From NCBI RefSeq assembly GCF_018070025.1, contig NZ_JAGPYQ010000001.1, positions 7,998,001 to 8,062,000 on the forward strand: DNA of 64,000 bases, given 5' to 3'. The notes under the pieces are model-generated. The model was not told where the DNA came from, made no database searches, and saw only the letters and a list, made by a program, of their open reading frames with translations. The DNA comes from Streptomyces liliiviolaceus. GTDB lineage: Bacteria; Actinomycetota; Actinomycetes; Streptomycetales; Streptomycetaceae. Positions within the stretch are counted from its first letter, which is position 1. Every line of letters starts with the position of its first letter. The position numbers and the translations under genes are program-made. Shown in pieces: positions 19,061-27,700 of the stretch.

Positions 19061-19217
19061 CGCTTTCCCTCCGGCCGGCCTGTGTGGCGCCGGCCCAACT
19101 AGAGATTTCCGGGGCGGCGGGCGCCCGTACCCCCCGTACCGGACGTCTTCCGCCAGGCCCGTCGGTCCACGGGCCTTGTACGTATCAGGGTGGCGCGTTC
19201 CACGGAAAATTGAACTT

Positions 19218-19250
19218 GCGTTTCACAGAGTGAGACGCGAGTATCGTTTC
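19218..19250. promoter_or_regulatory. Candidate NdgR operator with three CGTTTCA half-sites
   Basis: GCGTTTCAC and GTGAGACGC (19218-19226 and 19230-19238) are 9-bp arms with one mismatch around AGA. A third half-site CGTTTCA follows at 19245 and runs into the ndgR start codon. The position between leuC and ndgR, covering the ndgR translation start region, fits autoregulation plus control of leuCD. IclR proteins such as NdgR are known to bind this intergenic region in Streptomyces; the exact site here is inferred. Confidence 0.6.
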
Positions 19251-19967
19251 ATGGACAACAGTAGCGGCGTCGGCGTTCTGGACAAGGCAGCCCTTGTCCT
19301 GAGCGCACTGGAGTCCGGTCCGGCCACCCTCGCGGGACTGGTCGCGGCGACCGGACTGGCACGGCCCACGGCACATCGCCTCGCCGTGGCACTTGAACAC
19401 CACCGGATGGTGGCGCGCGACATGCAGGGCCGTTTCATTCTCGGCCCCCGGCTGGCCGAGCTGGCCGCGGCCGCGGGCGAGGACCGCCTCCTCGCGACGG
19501 CGGGCCCGGTGCTCACGCATCTGCGCGACATCACGGGCGAGAGCGCCCAGCTCTACCGCCGCCAGGGCGACATGCGCATCTGCGTCGCCGCGGCGGAGCG
19601 CCTGTCGGGTCTGCGGGACACGGTCCCGGTGGGCTCGACGCTCACGATGAAAGCCGGTTCCTCGGCCCAGATCCTGATGGCCTGGGAGGAGCCGGAGCGT
19701 CTGCACCGCGGCCTCCAGGGCGCCCGCTTCACGGCGACGGCCCTGTCGGGCGTACGGCGCCGGGGCTGGGCCCAGTCGATCGGCGAGCGGGAGCCGGGCG
19801 TCGCGTCCGTCTCCGCGCCGGTGCGCGGGCCCTCGAACCGCGTGGTCGCCGCCGTCTCGGTGTCGGGCCCGATCGAGCGGCTGACGCGCCACCCGGGCCG
19901 GATGCACGCCCAGGCGATCATCGACGCGGCCGCGCGCCTGTCGGAGGCCCTGCGCCGCACCAGCTGA
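19251..19967 (+). CDS. ndgR: IclR-family regulator NdgR (AreB)
   Basis: The 238-residue regulator has an N-terminal winged helix (LAGLVAATGLARPTAHRLAVAL, about 28-49) and an IclR effector domain (DRLLATAGPVLTHLRDIT onward; VPVGSTLTMKAGSSAQ in the pocket). NdgR controls leucine synthesis and amino-acid-dependent antibiotic production in Streptomyces. The ATG at 19251 is chosen because the preceding region looks like an operator. It is divergent from leuC, the classical arrangement. Confidence 0.93.
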   Translation: MDNSSGVGVLDKAALVLSALESGPATLAGLVAATGLARPTAHRLAVALEHHRMVARDMQGRFILGPRLAELAAAAGEDRLLATAGPVLTHLRDITGESAQLYRRQGDMRICVAAAERLSGLRDTVPVGSTLTMKAGSSAQILMAWEEPERLHRGLQGARFTATALSGVRRRGWAQSIGEREPGVASVSAPVRGPSNRVVAAVSVSGPIERLTRHPGRMHAQAIIDAAARLSEALRRTS

Positions 19968-20077
19968 CTCCCACCCCGTCGACTCCCCCGGCCGGTCGCT
20001 TCAACGCCGCAGCGAACGGCCAGGGTTGACGCCCGCACCTGATGTCCTCGCCCGACGTCTTCAAGGCGCGCAACACG

Positions 20078-20111
20078 GAAGAAGCCCTCCCCTGGTGGGG
20101 AGGGCTTCTTC
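20078..20111. terminator. Perfect 15-bp-arm terminator between ndgR and the tRNA cluster
   Basis: GAAGAAGCCCTCCCC and GGGGAGGGCTTCTTC pair perfectly around TGGT. T-rich tails on both sides make it a likely shared terminator for ndgR (plus) and the tRNA operon (minus). Confidence 0.85.
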
Positions 20112-20117
20112 TCTCTG

Positions 20118-20190
20118 TACCCCCGACCGGATTCGAACCGGCGCTACTGCCGTGAGAGGGCAGCGTGCTAGGCCGCTACACAACGGGGGC
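20118..20190 (-). tRNA. tRNA-Glu (CTC), copy 1
   Basis: The 73-nt cloverleaf starts GCCCCCGTTGTGTAGCGG and ends CGGGGGTA, with no encoded CCA. The anticodon stem CTGCC/GGCAG encloses CTCTCAC, giving anticodon CTC. The T-loop GGTTCGAATCC is standard. Confidence 0.95.
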
Positions 20191-20210
20191 GAGGATCACA
20201 AGTGATCCAG

Positions 20211-20282
20211 CTGGGCTACCAGGACTCGAACCTAGAACAACGGAACCAGAAACCGTCGTGTTGCCAATTACACCATAGCCCA
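20211..20282 (-). tRNA. tRNA-Gln (CTG), copy 1
   Basis: The 72-nt cloverleaf starts TGGGCTATGGTGTAATTGG and ends TAGCCCAG. The anticodon loop TTCTGGT gives CTG. The acceptor stem differs from the second tRNA-Gln copy by compensating changes. Confidence 0.94.
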
Positions 20283-20303
20283 ATAGTGGTCTAGACCACT
20301 CAG

Positions 20304-20376
20304 TACCCCCGACCGGATTCGAACCGGCGCTACTGCCGTGAGAGGGCAGCGTGCTAGGCCGCTACACAACGGGGGC
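20304..20376 (-). tRNA. tRNA-Glu (CTC), copy 2
   Basis: The sequence is identical to copy 1 over all 73 bases, including the CTGCC/GGCAG anticodon stem, so one is a recent duplicate. Confidence 0.95.
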
Positions 20377-20438
20377 CCTAGCGATCCTGCATGAGCGTCA
20401 GCGGGTGCGACCCGTACTGACCCCCTGGGAAGGATCTG

Positions 20439-20511
20439 TACCCCCGACCGGATTCGAACCGGCGCTACCGCCTTGAGAGGGCGGCGTGCTAGGCCGCTAC
20501 ACAACGGGGGC
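20439..20511 (-). tRNA. tRNA-Glu (CTC), copy 3
   Basis: It matches the other two copies except in the anticodon arm, where CCGCC/GGCGG replaces CTGCC/GGCAG as a compensated change and position 38 is A instead of C. The anticodon is still CTC. Confidence 0.95.
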
Positions 20512-20554
20512 CTTGCAGAGCTGGATCTCTGCTTGTGCAGATAAGCTCTGCGAG

Positions 20555-20626
20555 CTGGCCTACCAGGACTCGAACCTAGACTAACGGAACCAGAAACCGT
20601 CGTGCTGCCAATTACACCATAGGCCA
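20555..20626 (-). tRNA. tRNA-Gln (CTG), copy 2
   Basis: It starts TGGCCTATGGTGTAATTGG and ends TAGGCCAG, with anticodon CTG. It is the promoter-proximal gene of the five-tRNA cluster. Confidence 0.94.
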
Positions 20627-20715
20627 CTGAAACTCAACCCCATGGGGATTTTGTTTTAGCTTGCGCCTCCGGCCTGTGGTCTTTCGACCCGCACTCCGGC
20701 GGCGCAGGAAGAACA

Positions 20716-21483
20716 TTACCTGAAGGTGGACGGCGCTCCAAAACGGGTATCGGGCCGGAGGATCGCGGGGAGTTCGGCCAGCGAGACGATGCGGCGCGGG
20801 TGGGAGAGCCGATCCGCGGGCGGGCCCGGTACGGCGTCCGGAGCGGGGGGTGTGACCGTGCTCATGCCCGTGCGGTCGATCCAGACGGAGAACAGGCCGG
20901 CGTCGGCTGCGCCCCGCCCGTCGATCTCCGGATGGTCCCCGACGTAGGCGACCTGGTGCGGTGGCAGGTCCAGGGCCTCGCAGGCCGTGTGGAACGCCTC
21001 CGCCGCGGGTTTGGAGACGCCCAGTTCGGCCGCGCACAGCACCGATTCGAAGCGGTCCCGTACGCCGAGGACGCGCAGTTTGTGGTCCTGGACACGCAGG
21101 CTGGAGTTGGAGAGCACCGCGTGGCGGTGGCTGCCCGCCAGCAGGTCGAGGACGGGCAGGACGTCCGGGAACAGCGCCCAGGCCCCTTCGTAGTGACCCA
21201 GATAACGGCCGAACCAGTCCTCCGCCTCCGTGTCGCTCAGGGGCCGGTCCAGGAAGGCCCGCACCCGGTCCCGGCGCCCGCCCTCCCAGTCCACCTCGCC
21301 CGCCGCGAACCGCGCCCACTGCTCGTCGGTGAGCTCGCGCCAGCGGTCCAGGGCCTGCTCCACGGAAGCGAATCCGCCGAGCAGTCCCTCGGCGGTCAGA
21401 TGCCCGCGCATACCGGCCCGGTCGGCCGTGGTGTAGTCGAAGATCGTGTCGTCCACGTCCCACAGCACCGCTCGGATCGTCAT
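20716..21483 (-). CDS. HAD-family hydrolase
   Basis: The 255-residue protein has the four HAD motifs: WDVDDTIFDY (nucleophile Asp9 and Asp11), LSNSS for the Thr/Ser, the conserved Lys in GVSKPAAEAF, and VGDHPEIDGRGAADAG for the acidic pair. It is a cytosolic phosphatase of the YjjG or pyrimidine-nucleotidase-like group; the substrate is unknown. The ATG at 21483 is the first in frame. It sits between the tRNA cluster and gltX on the same strand. Confidence 0.85.
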   Translation of the reverse strand: MTIRAVLWDVDDTIFDYTTADRAGMRGHLTAEGLLGGFASVEQALDRWRELTDEQWARFAAGEVDWEGGRRDRVRAFLDRPLSDTEAEDWFGRYLGHYEGAWALFPDVLPVLDLLAGSHRHAVLSNSSLRVQDHKLRVLGVRDRFESVLCAAELGVSKPAAEAFHTACEALDLPPHQVAYVGDHPEIDGRGAADAGLFSVWIDRTGMSTVTPPAPDAVPGPPADRLSHPRRIVSLAELPAILRPDTRFGAPSTFR

Positions 21484-21515
21484 GGTCCGACGGTACCTCC
21501 GCCCCCGGCGGACGC

Positions 21516-21554
21516 GGGAAGGGGCGGCATCCGCTGTGGATGCCGCCCCTTCCC
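21516..21554 (-). terminator. gltX terminator
   Basis: Perfect 17-bp arms (GGGAAGGGGCGGCATCC and its complement) around GCTGT lie just past the gltX stop. Confidence 0.85.
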
Positions 21555-21564
21555 CGTGTATCGC

Positions 21565-23049
21565 CTACGCGGTCAGCTTCGCGAGCGCCGCGTCGATGCG
21601 CGCCAGCGACTTCTCCTTGCCCAGGATCTCCAGGGACTCGAAGAGGGGCAGGCCGATCGTGCGGCCGGTGACGGCGACGCGGACCGGGGCCTGCGCCTTG
21701 CCCAGCTTCAGGCCGTGCGCCTCACCGGCGGCCAGCACGGCCTCCTTGAGGGACTCGGCGGAGGACCAGTCGGCGGCCTCCAGCTTCTCGCGGGCCGTCG
21801 TGAGCAGAGCGTCCGAGCCGTCCTTCATCGCCTTCGTCCAGGACGCCTCGTCGACGGCCGGCTCCGGCAGGAACAGGAAGTCGACGTTGTCGGTGATCTC
21901 GGAGAGCACCTTGAGGCGGGTCTGGGCGTGCGGGGCGATCGCGTCCCACTTGGCCGCGTCGAAGTCCTCCGGCGCCCAGGGCGCGAAGGGGGCCTTCAGC
22001 CAGGGGGCGCAGCGCTCGGCGAACTCCTTGACGTCCAGCAGCCGGATGTGGTCCGCGTTGATGGCCTCGGCCTTCTTGAGGTCGAAGCGCGCCGGGTTGG
22101 GGTTCACGTCCGAGACGTCGAAGGCGGCGACCATCTCCTCGACGGAGAAGATGTCGCGGTCCGCCGAGAGCGACCAGCCCAGCAGGGACAGGTAGTTCAG
22201 CAGCCCCTCCGGGAGGAAGCCGCGCTCCCGGTAGAGGTTCAGCGAGGACTCGGGGTCGCGCTTGGAGAGCTTCTTGTTGCCCTCGCCCATCACGTACGGG
22301 AGGTGGCCGAAGGCCGGGGTCTCCTTGGCGATGCCCAGCTCGGTCAGCGCCTTGTAGAGGGCGATCTGGCGCGGGGTGGAGGAGAGCAGGTCCTCGCCGC
22401 GCAGGACGTGGGTGATCTCCATCAGGGCGTCGTCGACCGGGTTGACCAGCGTGTAGAGCGGGGCGCCGTTGGCCCGGACGATGCCGTAGTCCGGCACGTT
22501 CTCCGGGAGGTACGTGATCTCGCCGCGGACCAGGTCCGTGAAGGTGATCGGCTCGTCGGGCATACGGAAGCGGACGATGGGCGTGCGGCCCTCCGCCTCG
22601 TACGCGCTCTTCTGCTCGGCGCTCAGGTCGCGGCAGTGGCCGTCGTAGCCGGAGGGCTTGCCGGCGGCGCGGGCGGCGTCGCGGCGGGCGTCCAGCTCGG
22701 CGGTCGAGCAGTAGCAGTGGTAGGCGCGGCCGGCGTCGAGGAGCTTGCGCGCGACGTCCTTGTAGAGGTCCATGCGCTGCGACTGGCGGTACGGCGCGTG
22801 GGGGCCGCCGATCTCGGGGCCCTCGTCCCAGTCGAAGCCCAGCCAGCGCAGCGAGTCCAGGAGCTGCTCGTACGACTCCTCGGAGTCGCGGGCCGCGTCG
22901 GTGTCCTCGATGCGGAAGACGAACGTGCCGCCGGTGTGGCGGGCGTACGCCCAGTTGAAGAGGGCCGTGCGGACCAGGCCCACGTGGGGGTTGCCGGTCG
23001 GGGAGGGGCAGAAACGTACTCGGACGGCGGGGTCGGATGCGCTAGCCAC
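21565..23049 (-). CDS. gltX: Glutamyl-tRNA synthetase
   Basis: The 494-residue class I synthetase has the HIGH-type motif [19 protein letters not shown] (about 13-31) and the KMSKS-type motif KLSKRDPES. Actinobacteria lack GlnRS, so this enzyme is expected to charge both tRNA-Glu and tRNA-Gln with Glu, the latter corrected by GatCAB. The GTG at 23049 overlaps the upstream gene's stop by eight bases; the open frame upstream to 23115 lies within that gene. Five of its tRNA substrates are encoded just downstream. Confidence 0.95.
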   Translation of the reverse strand: MASASDPAVRVRFCPSPTGNPHVGLVRTALFNWAYARHTGGTFVFRIEDTDAARDSEESYEQLLDSLRWLGFDWDEGPEIGGPHAPYRQSQRMDLYKDVARKLLDAGRAYHCYCSTAELDARRDAARAAGKPSGYDGHCRDLSAEQKSAYEAEGRTPIVRFRMPDEPITFTDLVRGEITYLPENVPDYGIVRANGAPLYTLVNPVDDALMEITHVLRGEDLLSSTPRQIALYKALTELGIAKETPAFGHLPYVMGEGNKKLSKRDPESSLNLYRERGFLPEGLLNYLSLLGWSLSADRDIFSVEEMVAAFDVSDVNPNPARFDLKKAEAINADHIRLLDVKEFAERCAPWLKAPFAPWAPEDFDAAKWDAIAPHAQTRLKVLSEITDNVDFLFLPEPAVDEASWTKAMKDGSDALLTTAREKLEAADWSSAESLKEAVLAAGEAHGLKLGKAQAPVRVAVTGRTIGLPLFESLEILGKEKSLARIDAALAKLTA

Positions 23050-23830
23050 GCTTGACAACCTTGTTGGTGAGAGTGCCGATGCCTTCGATGGTGACGGCGA
23101 CCTCGTCGCCGACACCGAGGGGGCCGACCCCGGCGGGGGTGCCCGTGAGGATGACGTCTCCGGGGAGCAGCGTCATGGCCTCGGTGATGTTGACGATCAG
23201 ATCCTCGATGGAGTGGATCATCTCGCTGGTGCGGCCCAGCTGGCGCTGTTGGCCGTTGACCGTGCACTGGATGGTGAGGTCGGACGGGTCGAGGTCCGTC
23301 TCCACCCAGGGGCCGAGCGGGCAGGAGGAGTCGAAGCCCTTGGCCCTGGCCCACTGCTTCTCGCGCCGCTGGATGTCGCGCGCGGTGATGTCGTTGGCGC
23401 AGGTGTAGCCGAGGATCACGTCCTTGACACGTTCGCGCGGGACCTCACGGCACATCCGGCCGATGACCACGGCCAGCTCGGCCTCGTGGTGCAGTTCCTC
23501 GGTGAAGGAGGGGTACGCGATGTCGTCGCCGGAGCCGATCACCGAGGTGGAGGGCTTGAAGAAGGCGAACGGGGCGTCGGGCACCTCGCCGCCCATCTCC
23601 TTGGCGTGGTCCGCGTAGTTGCGGCCGAAGGCCACGACCTTGTTCGGGAGCACGGGCGGCAGGAGGCGGACCTTGCTCAGCGGGACCTTGGTCCCGGAGA
23701 GCTCGAAGTCGGCGAACGGGATGCCCTTGATGATGTCGAGCACGAGGCCGTCGGTCGATCCAGGAGGGCTCTCGCCCTCGACCGCACCGAACGCGACGTT
23801 GCCGTCGATGGAGAACCTGGCGATGCGCAC
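23042..23830 (-). CDS. Fumarylacetoacetate-hydrolase-family protein
   Basis: The 262-residue enzyme has the FAH fold: [27 protein letters not shown] (about 88-97) and the metal ligands in [11 protein letters not shown], then [28 protein letters not shown] near the end. Members act as acylpyruvases, oxaloacetate decarboxylases or isomerase/decarboxylases; the substrate cannot be read from sequence. The start is GTG at 23830. It overlaps gltX by eight bases and so is co-translated with it. Confidence 0.9.
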   Translation of the reverse strand: MRIARFSIDGNVAFGAVEGESPPGSTDGLVLDIIKGIPFADFELSGTKVPLSKVRLLPPVLPNKVVAFGRNYADHAKEMGGEVPDAPFAFFKPSTSVIGSGDDIAYPSFTEELHHEAELAVVIGRMCREVPRERVKDVILGYTCANDITARDIQRREKQWARAKGFDSSCPLGPWVETDLDPSDLTIQCTVNGQQRQLGRTSEMIHSIEDLIVNITEAMTLLPGDVILTGTPAGVGPLGVGDEVAVTIEGIGTLTNKVVKRG

Positions 23831-23955
23831 GGTGTCCTTGCGCCCCTCACTGAGCTGGCCGGAGTCTGATGCTCCAGGCTAACGCGGCAAGGGGCGGCCG
23901 CCTCGCGCATTACGGGCCGGGGCCCACCGGGGCGGGTCCGCCCCGGGCGGGGTGA

Positions 23956-24144
23956 CTACTCGGTGACGCCCGCCGCGACCGGGACGTCCATCAGGATCGT
24001 GCGGCGGGGGTTGGCGGTCTGCGCGGGGAGCTCGACGGCGTGCCCTTCCCGCTCCGGCGTACGCAGTTCCTCGGCGTCTTCGAGGTGCGCCAGGGTGGTG
24101 CGCCGCGGGTTGGCTATGTTGAGGAAGGTCATCGTCGTCTTCAT
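23956..24144 (-). CDS. Small peptide with two ANPRRT(I/T)L repeats, unknown
   Basis: The 62-residue product reads MKTTMTFLNIANPRRTTLAH, an acidic middle (LEDAEELRTPEREG), then QTANPRRTILMDVPVAAG. The two ANPRRTxL copies are 32 residues apart and use different synonymous codons, so the repeat is kept at protein level. There is no signal peptide and no Cys. A second ATG at 24132 is possible. No strong ribosome site is visible. It could be a short regulatory protein or a RiPP-like precursor, but no maturation enzyme is adjacent. The coding call rests on the repeat and on high third-position GC. Confidence 0.6.
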   Translation of the reverse strand: MKTTMTFLNIANPRRTTLAHLEDAEELRTPEREGHAVELPAQTANPRRTILMDVPVAAGVTE

Positions 24145-24743
24145 CTGGGGTTACAGGCCCTGTTCCTTGGAGGCGCCGCGGGTTCGGGAACCGTCGCGTA
24201 GGCGCGGGTTGTCGGATTTGCCATCCCTGTAAAGCGTCAGGCTAAACATCCGCTTCCCTGTCGAAGCCGTGAAGACGCCGTGATCGTCGTGTGAGTTTCC
24301 TCACTTACTGCCGGGCATATGGGTTATTTAGGACCCTCACCTCTAGGCCACCAAACGGACATTGCGGCACGGAAGACATCATTCCGCTCCTGATCATGGC
24401 GACTGGGACACCGCTTGTGCGCGAAGGTCTCGTCCCTAAGTGTCCGATATGGATGAGGTCACTTTCTACGTCTCGTGACGCTGCCCTCACAACGCGTCAC
24501 GGAGGTCACAGCATGACCCATGGGCCTTGTTGGAGATCCGGCACTGTGCTGGAATTCCTCGGACCGCCGCAGGAACGACCCGGCGCGCAAGGGCGCAACG
24601 CAGCGCCGAGTGGCGGCGGGAAAGGGGAACCTGCGCCGGTCACTCACGACCACCACTGGGAGAGCTTTCAGGGCTCCCCCAAGACGCCGACACCGTCCCG
24701 CCGTTCACACGGAGGGGCGCCTGGTCCAGAGGTTGCGACGCTA
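24145..24743 (+). promoter_or_regulatory. Long leader/intergenic region upstream of conservon 1
   Basis: About 600 bases lie between the small peptide gene and the chosen cvnA start. Third-position GC in the conservon frame is only around 60 percent from 24513 on, so it is probably mostly untranslated. It holds an 8-bp-arm hairpin (CGTGACGC 24474-24481 / GCGTCACG 24494-24501) that runs directly into GGAGG (24501-24505), seven bases before an in-frame ATG (24513). That ATG may be an alternative cvnA start. Two GGTCAC direct repeats flank the hairpin. Confidence 0.5.
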
Positions 24744-27700
24744 GTGCAGGGACGTTTCAAGAGGGATGGCAGCGCTTCGGCGGAGCCGGAGCCGCAAGGC
24801 GGGACTGGCCCCAGGGCAGTCGGCTCCTCGCCCCAGCACGCCCAGAACCCGGGACCGGCGCAGGCCGGCAACAACGGAGACCGCTCCTCGCGGCCCGGTG
24901 CGCCCAAGGGCGCGCAGGGCAAGGGCGGTCCGAACGCGGCGAACGGTGCTCCCGGCACCCCGGCTCCCGCGCCGCCCAAGGCGACGGCCCCCAGCGGCCC
25001 CGGCTCGCGAATAGCACTGCGCAACTGGCGCATCTCCACGCGTCTGGTCTCGCTGCTCGCGCTGCCCGTGGTCGCGGCCACCTCGCTGGGCGCGCTGCGC
25101 ATCAGCGACACGATGGACGAGATCCAGCAGCTCGAAAACATGAAGCTGCTGACCGACATGACCAAGCAGGCGACCGAGCTCGCCGCGGCGCTCCAGACGG
25201 AGCGCGACAAGTCGGCCGGTCCGCTCGCCAACGGCACCAAGGCCAGCGACGTCGCCATCAAGGGCCTCCGCGACAAGACGGACCGTGCGCGTGCCGCCTT
25301 CCTGGAAGGCACCCACGAGCTCGACGACGCGGACAACAACGAGAACCTCGACGGTGTACGCGACAACGTGGTGGCCATCGCCACCCAGCTGAACACCCTC
25401 AACAAGGTCCGCAACAACGCCTTCCAGGACGAGGACAACTCGTCCCAGTCGGTCGAGGCGTACCACCGCCTCATCGAGCAGCTGCTCGGTCTCTCCCAGG
25501 ACATGGCCGAGGCGACCAGCAACCCCGAGATGATCCAGCGCACGCGCGCCCTGGCGGCGTTCTCCACCGCCAAGGAGTACGCGTCCGTCCAGCGGGCGAT
25601 CATCGCCGCGGCCCTGCCCGCCACGAACAAGACGTTCGGTGAACTCTCCCCGAACGACCGTCAGTACGGCCTCTCCGCCTTCGAGAACCAGAAGTTCGAA
25701 CTCACGAGCTTCGCCAACATCTACGAGGGCAACGCGGACCAGCTCACCAAGCCGCTCGACGAGCCGAGCCCGACCATCAAGGACGCCGACGGTTACCTGT
25801 CGCGCGTCCTGCAGCGCAACAACGGCCTGCAGCTGCAGGCCAAGCGCTCGTACCTGGACTGGGTGGACGCCGACTCCGCCAAGATCCTGGAGATGTCGAA
25901 GATCGAGCTGACGCTCCTCAACCAGATGGAGCAGAAGGCCCGCGAGCTGCGCAACGAGGCCGAGCAGGAAGCGATCATCTCCGGTGCGCTGATCCTGCTG
26001 GTGCTCGGTGTGTCGCTGGTCGGCGCCTTCGTGGTGGCCCGCTCGATGATCCGCTCGCTGCGCCGGCTGCAGGACACCGCGACGAAGGTCGCCCAGGACC
26101 GGCTGCCCGAGCTGGTCAAGCAGCTCTCCGAGTCCGACCCGCAGGACGTCGACACGTCCGTCGAATCGGTCGGTGTGCACTCCAAGGACGAGATCGGCCA
26201 GGTGGCCGCGGCCTTCGACGACGTGCACCGCGAGGCTGTGCGACTCGCCGCCGAGCAGGCCCTCCTGCGAGGCAACGTCAACGCGATGTTCACCAACCTC
26301 TCGCGCCGTTCGCAGGGCCTCATCCAGCGTCAGCTCTCGCTCATCTCCGAACTGGAGTCCCGCGAGGCCGACCCGGACCAGCTGTCCTCGCTGTTCAAGC
26401 TCGACCACCTCGCGACCCGCATGCGCCGTAACGGTGAGAACCTCCTGGTCCTCGCCGGTGAAGAGCCCGGCCGTCGCTGGACCCGCCCGGTCCCGCTGGT
26501 CGACGTGCTCCGCGCCGCCGCGTCCGAGGTGGAGCAGTACGAGCGCATCGAACTCTCCTCGGTGCCCACCACCGAGGTCGCCGGCCGCGTGGTCAACGAC
26601 CTCGTGCACCTGCTCGCCGAGCTGCTGGAGAACGCCACGTCGTTCTCCTCCCCGCAGACCAAGGTCAAGGTCACCGGTCACGCGCTGCCCGACGGCCGCG
26701 TACTGATCGAGATCCACGACACCGGCATCGGCCTCTCGCCCGAGGACCTCGCGGCGATCAACGAGCGGCTCGCCTCGCCGCCCACCGTGGACGTCTCGGT
26801 CTCGCGCCGCATGGGTCTGTTCGTGGTCGGCCGTCTGTCGCAGAGGCACGGCATCCGCATCCAGCTGCGCCCGTCCGACTCCGGTGGTACGACCGCGCTG
26901 GTCATGCTCCCGGTCGACGTGGCCCAGGGCGGCAAGAAGGTTCCGGGCAACAAGCAGGGCCAGGGCGCTCCCGCCGTCGGCGGTCCGGCGGCGGCGCAGG
27001 CCGCGGCCGGTGTCGCGGCGGCCCGCCGGGGCGGAGCCGGCAACGGTCCCGCGCTCGGCGCCGGTGCGCAGGGTGGCGGCAACGGCGGCCGGCTGAACCC
27101 GCCGCCGCAGCGTGGCCAGGTCGGAGCGGGTTCCGCGCCGCGGGCCGCACTGCCCAGGCCCGAGGCGGGCGGCCGTCCGGGTGGACCGGGTGCGCCGGGC
27201 GGCAACCGCAACCAGCAGTCCCCGCAGCAGCAGCCCCCGTACCCGCCGCAGGGCAGGCCGGCCCCCGCGGGCGCCGGTGCCCAGCAGAGCTTCAACGGCT
27301 TCGGGAACAACTCCGGCGGCCAGCAGGACCTGTTCGGCGGCAACCGCCAGGACACCATGGGCGGCAACCGCGGCCCCGGTTCCGGGCAGCAGCACCAGCA
27401 GCGTCCGGCCGGCAACGGCGACCAGGGCCGCCGCCCCCAGCAGCAGTCTCCGCAGCTGCCGCCCCGCGGCGGTCCGCGCGCCGAGCTGCCGGGCGGCAAC
27501 CCGCAGCCGCGGGTGCCCAGCTGGAGCGACGACAACGCGCAGCCGCCGGTGCCGCGTTCCTCGCAGGACGCCCCGCGCGGCCACGAGGAGCCGGACGTCA
27601 CCTCGCAGATGCCGCGGATCGACGACCGGCAGGCCGGACCCGCGTCCACCGCCGAGTTCCAGCGGCCCGACTACGACGCCCCGCGTCCCGGCACGAACGC

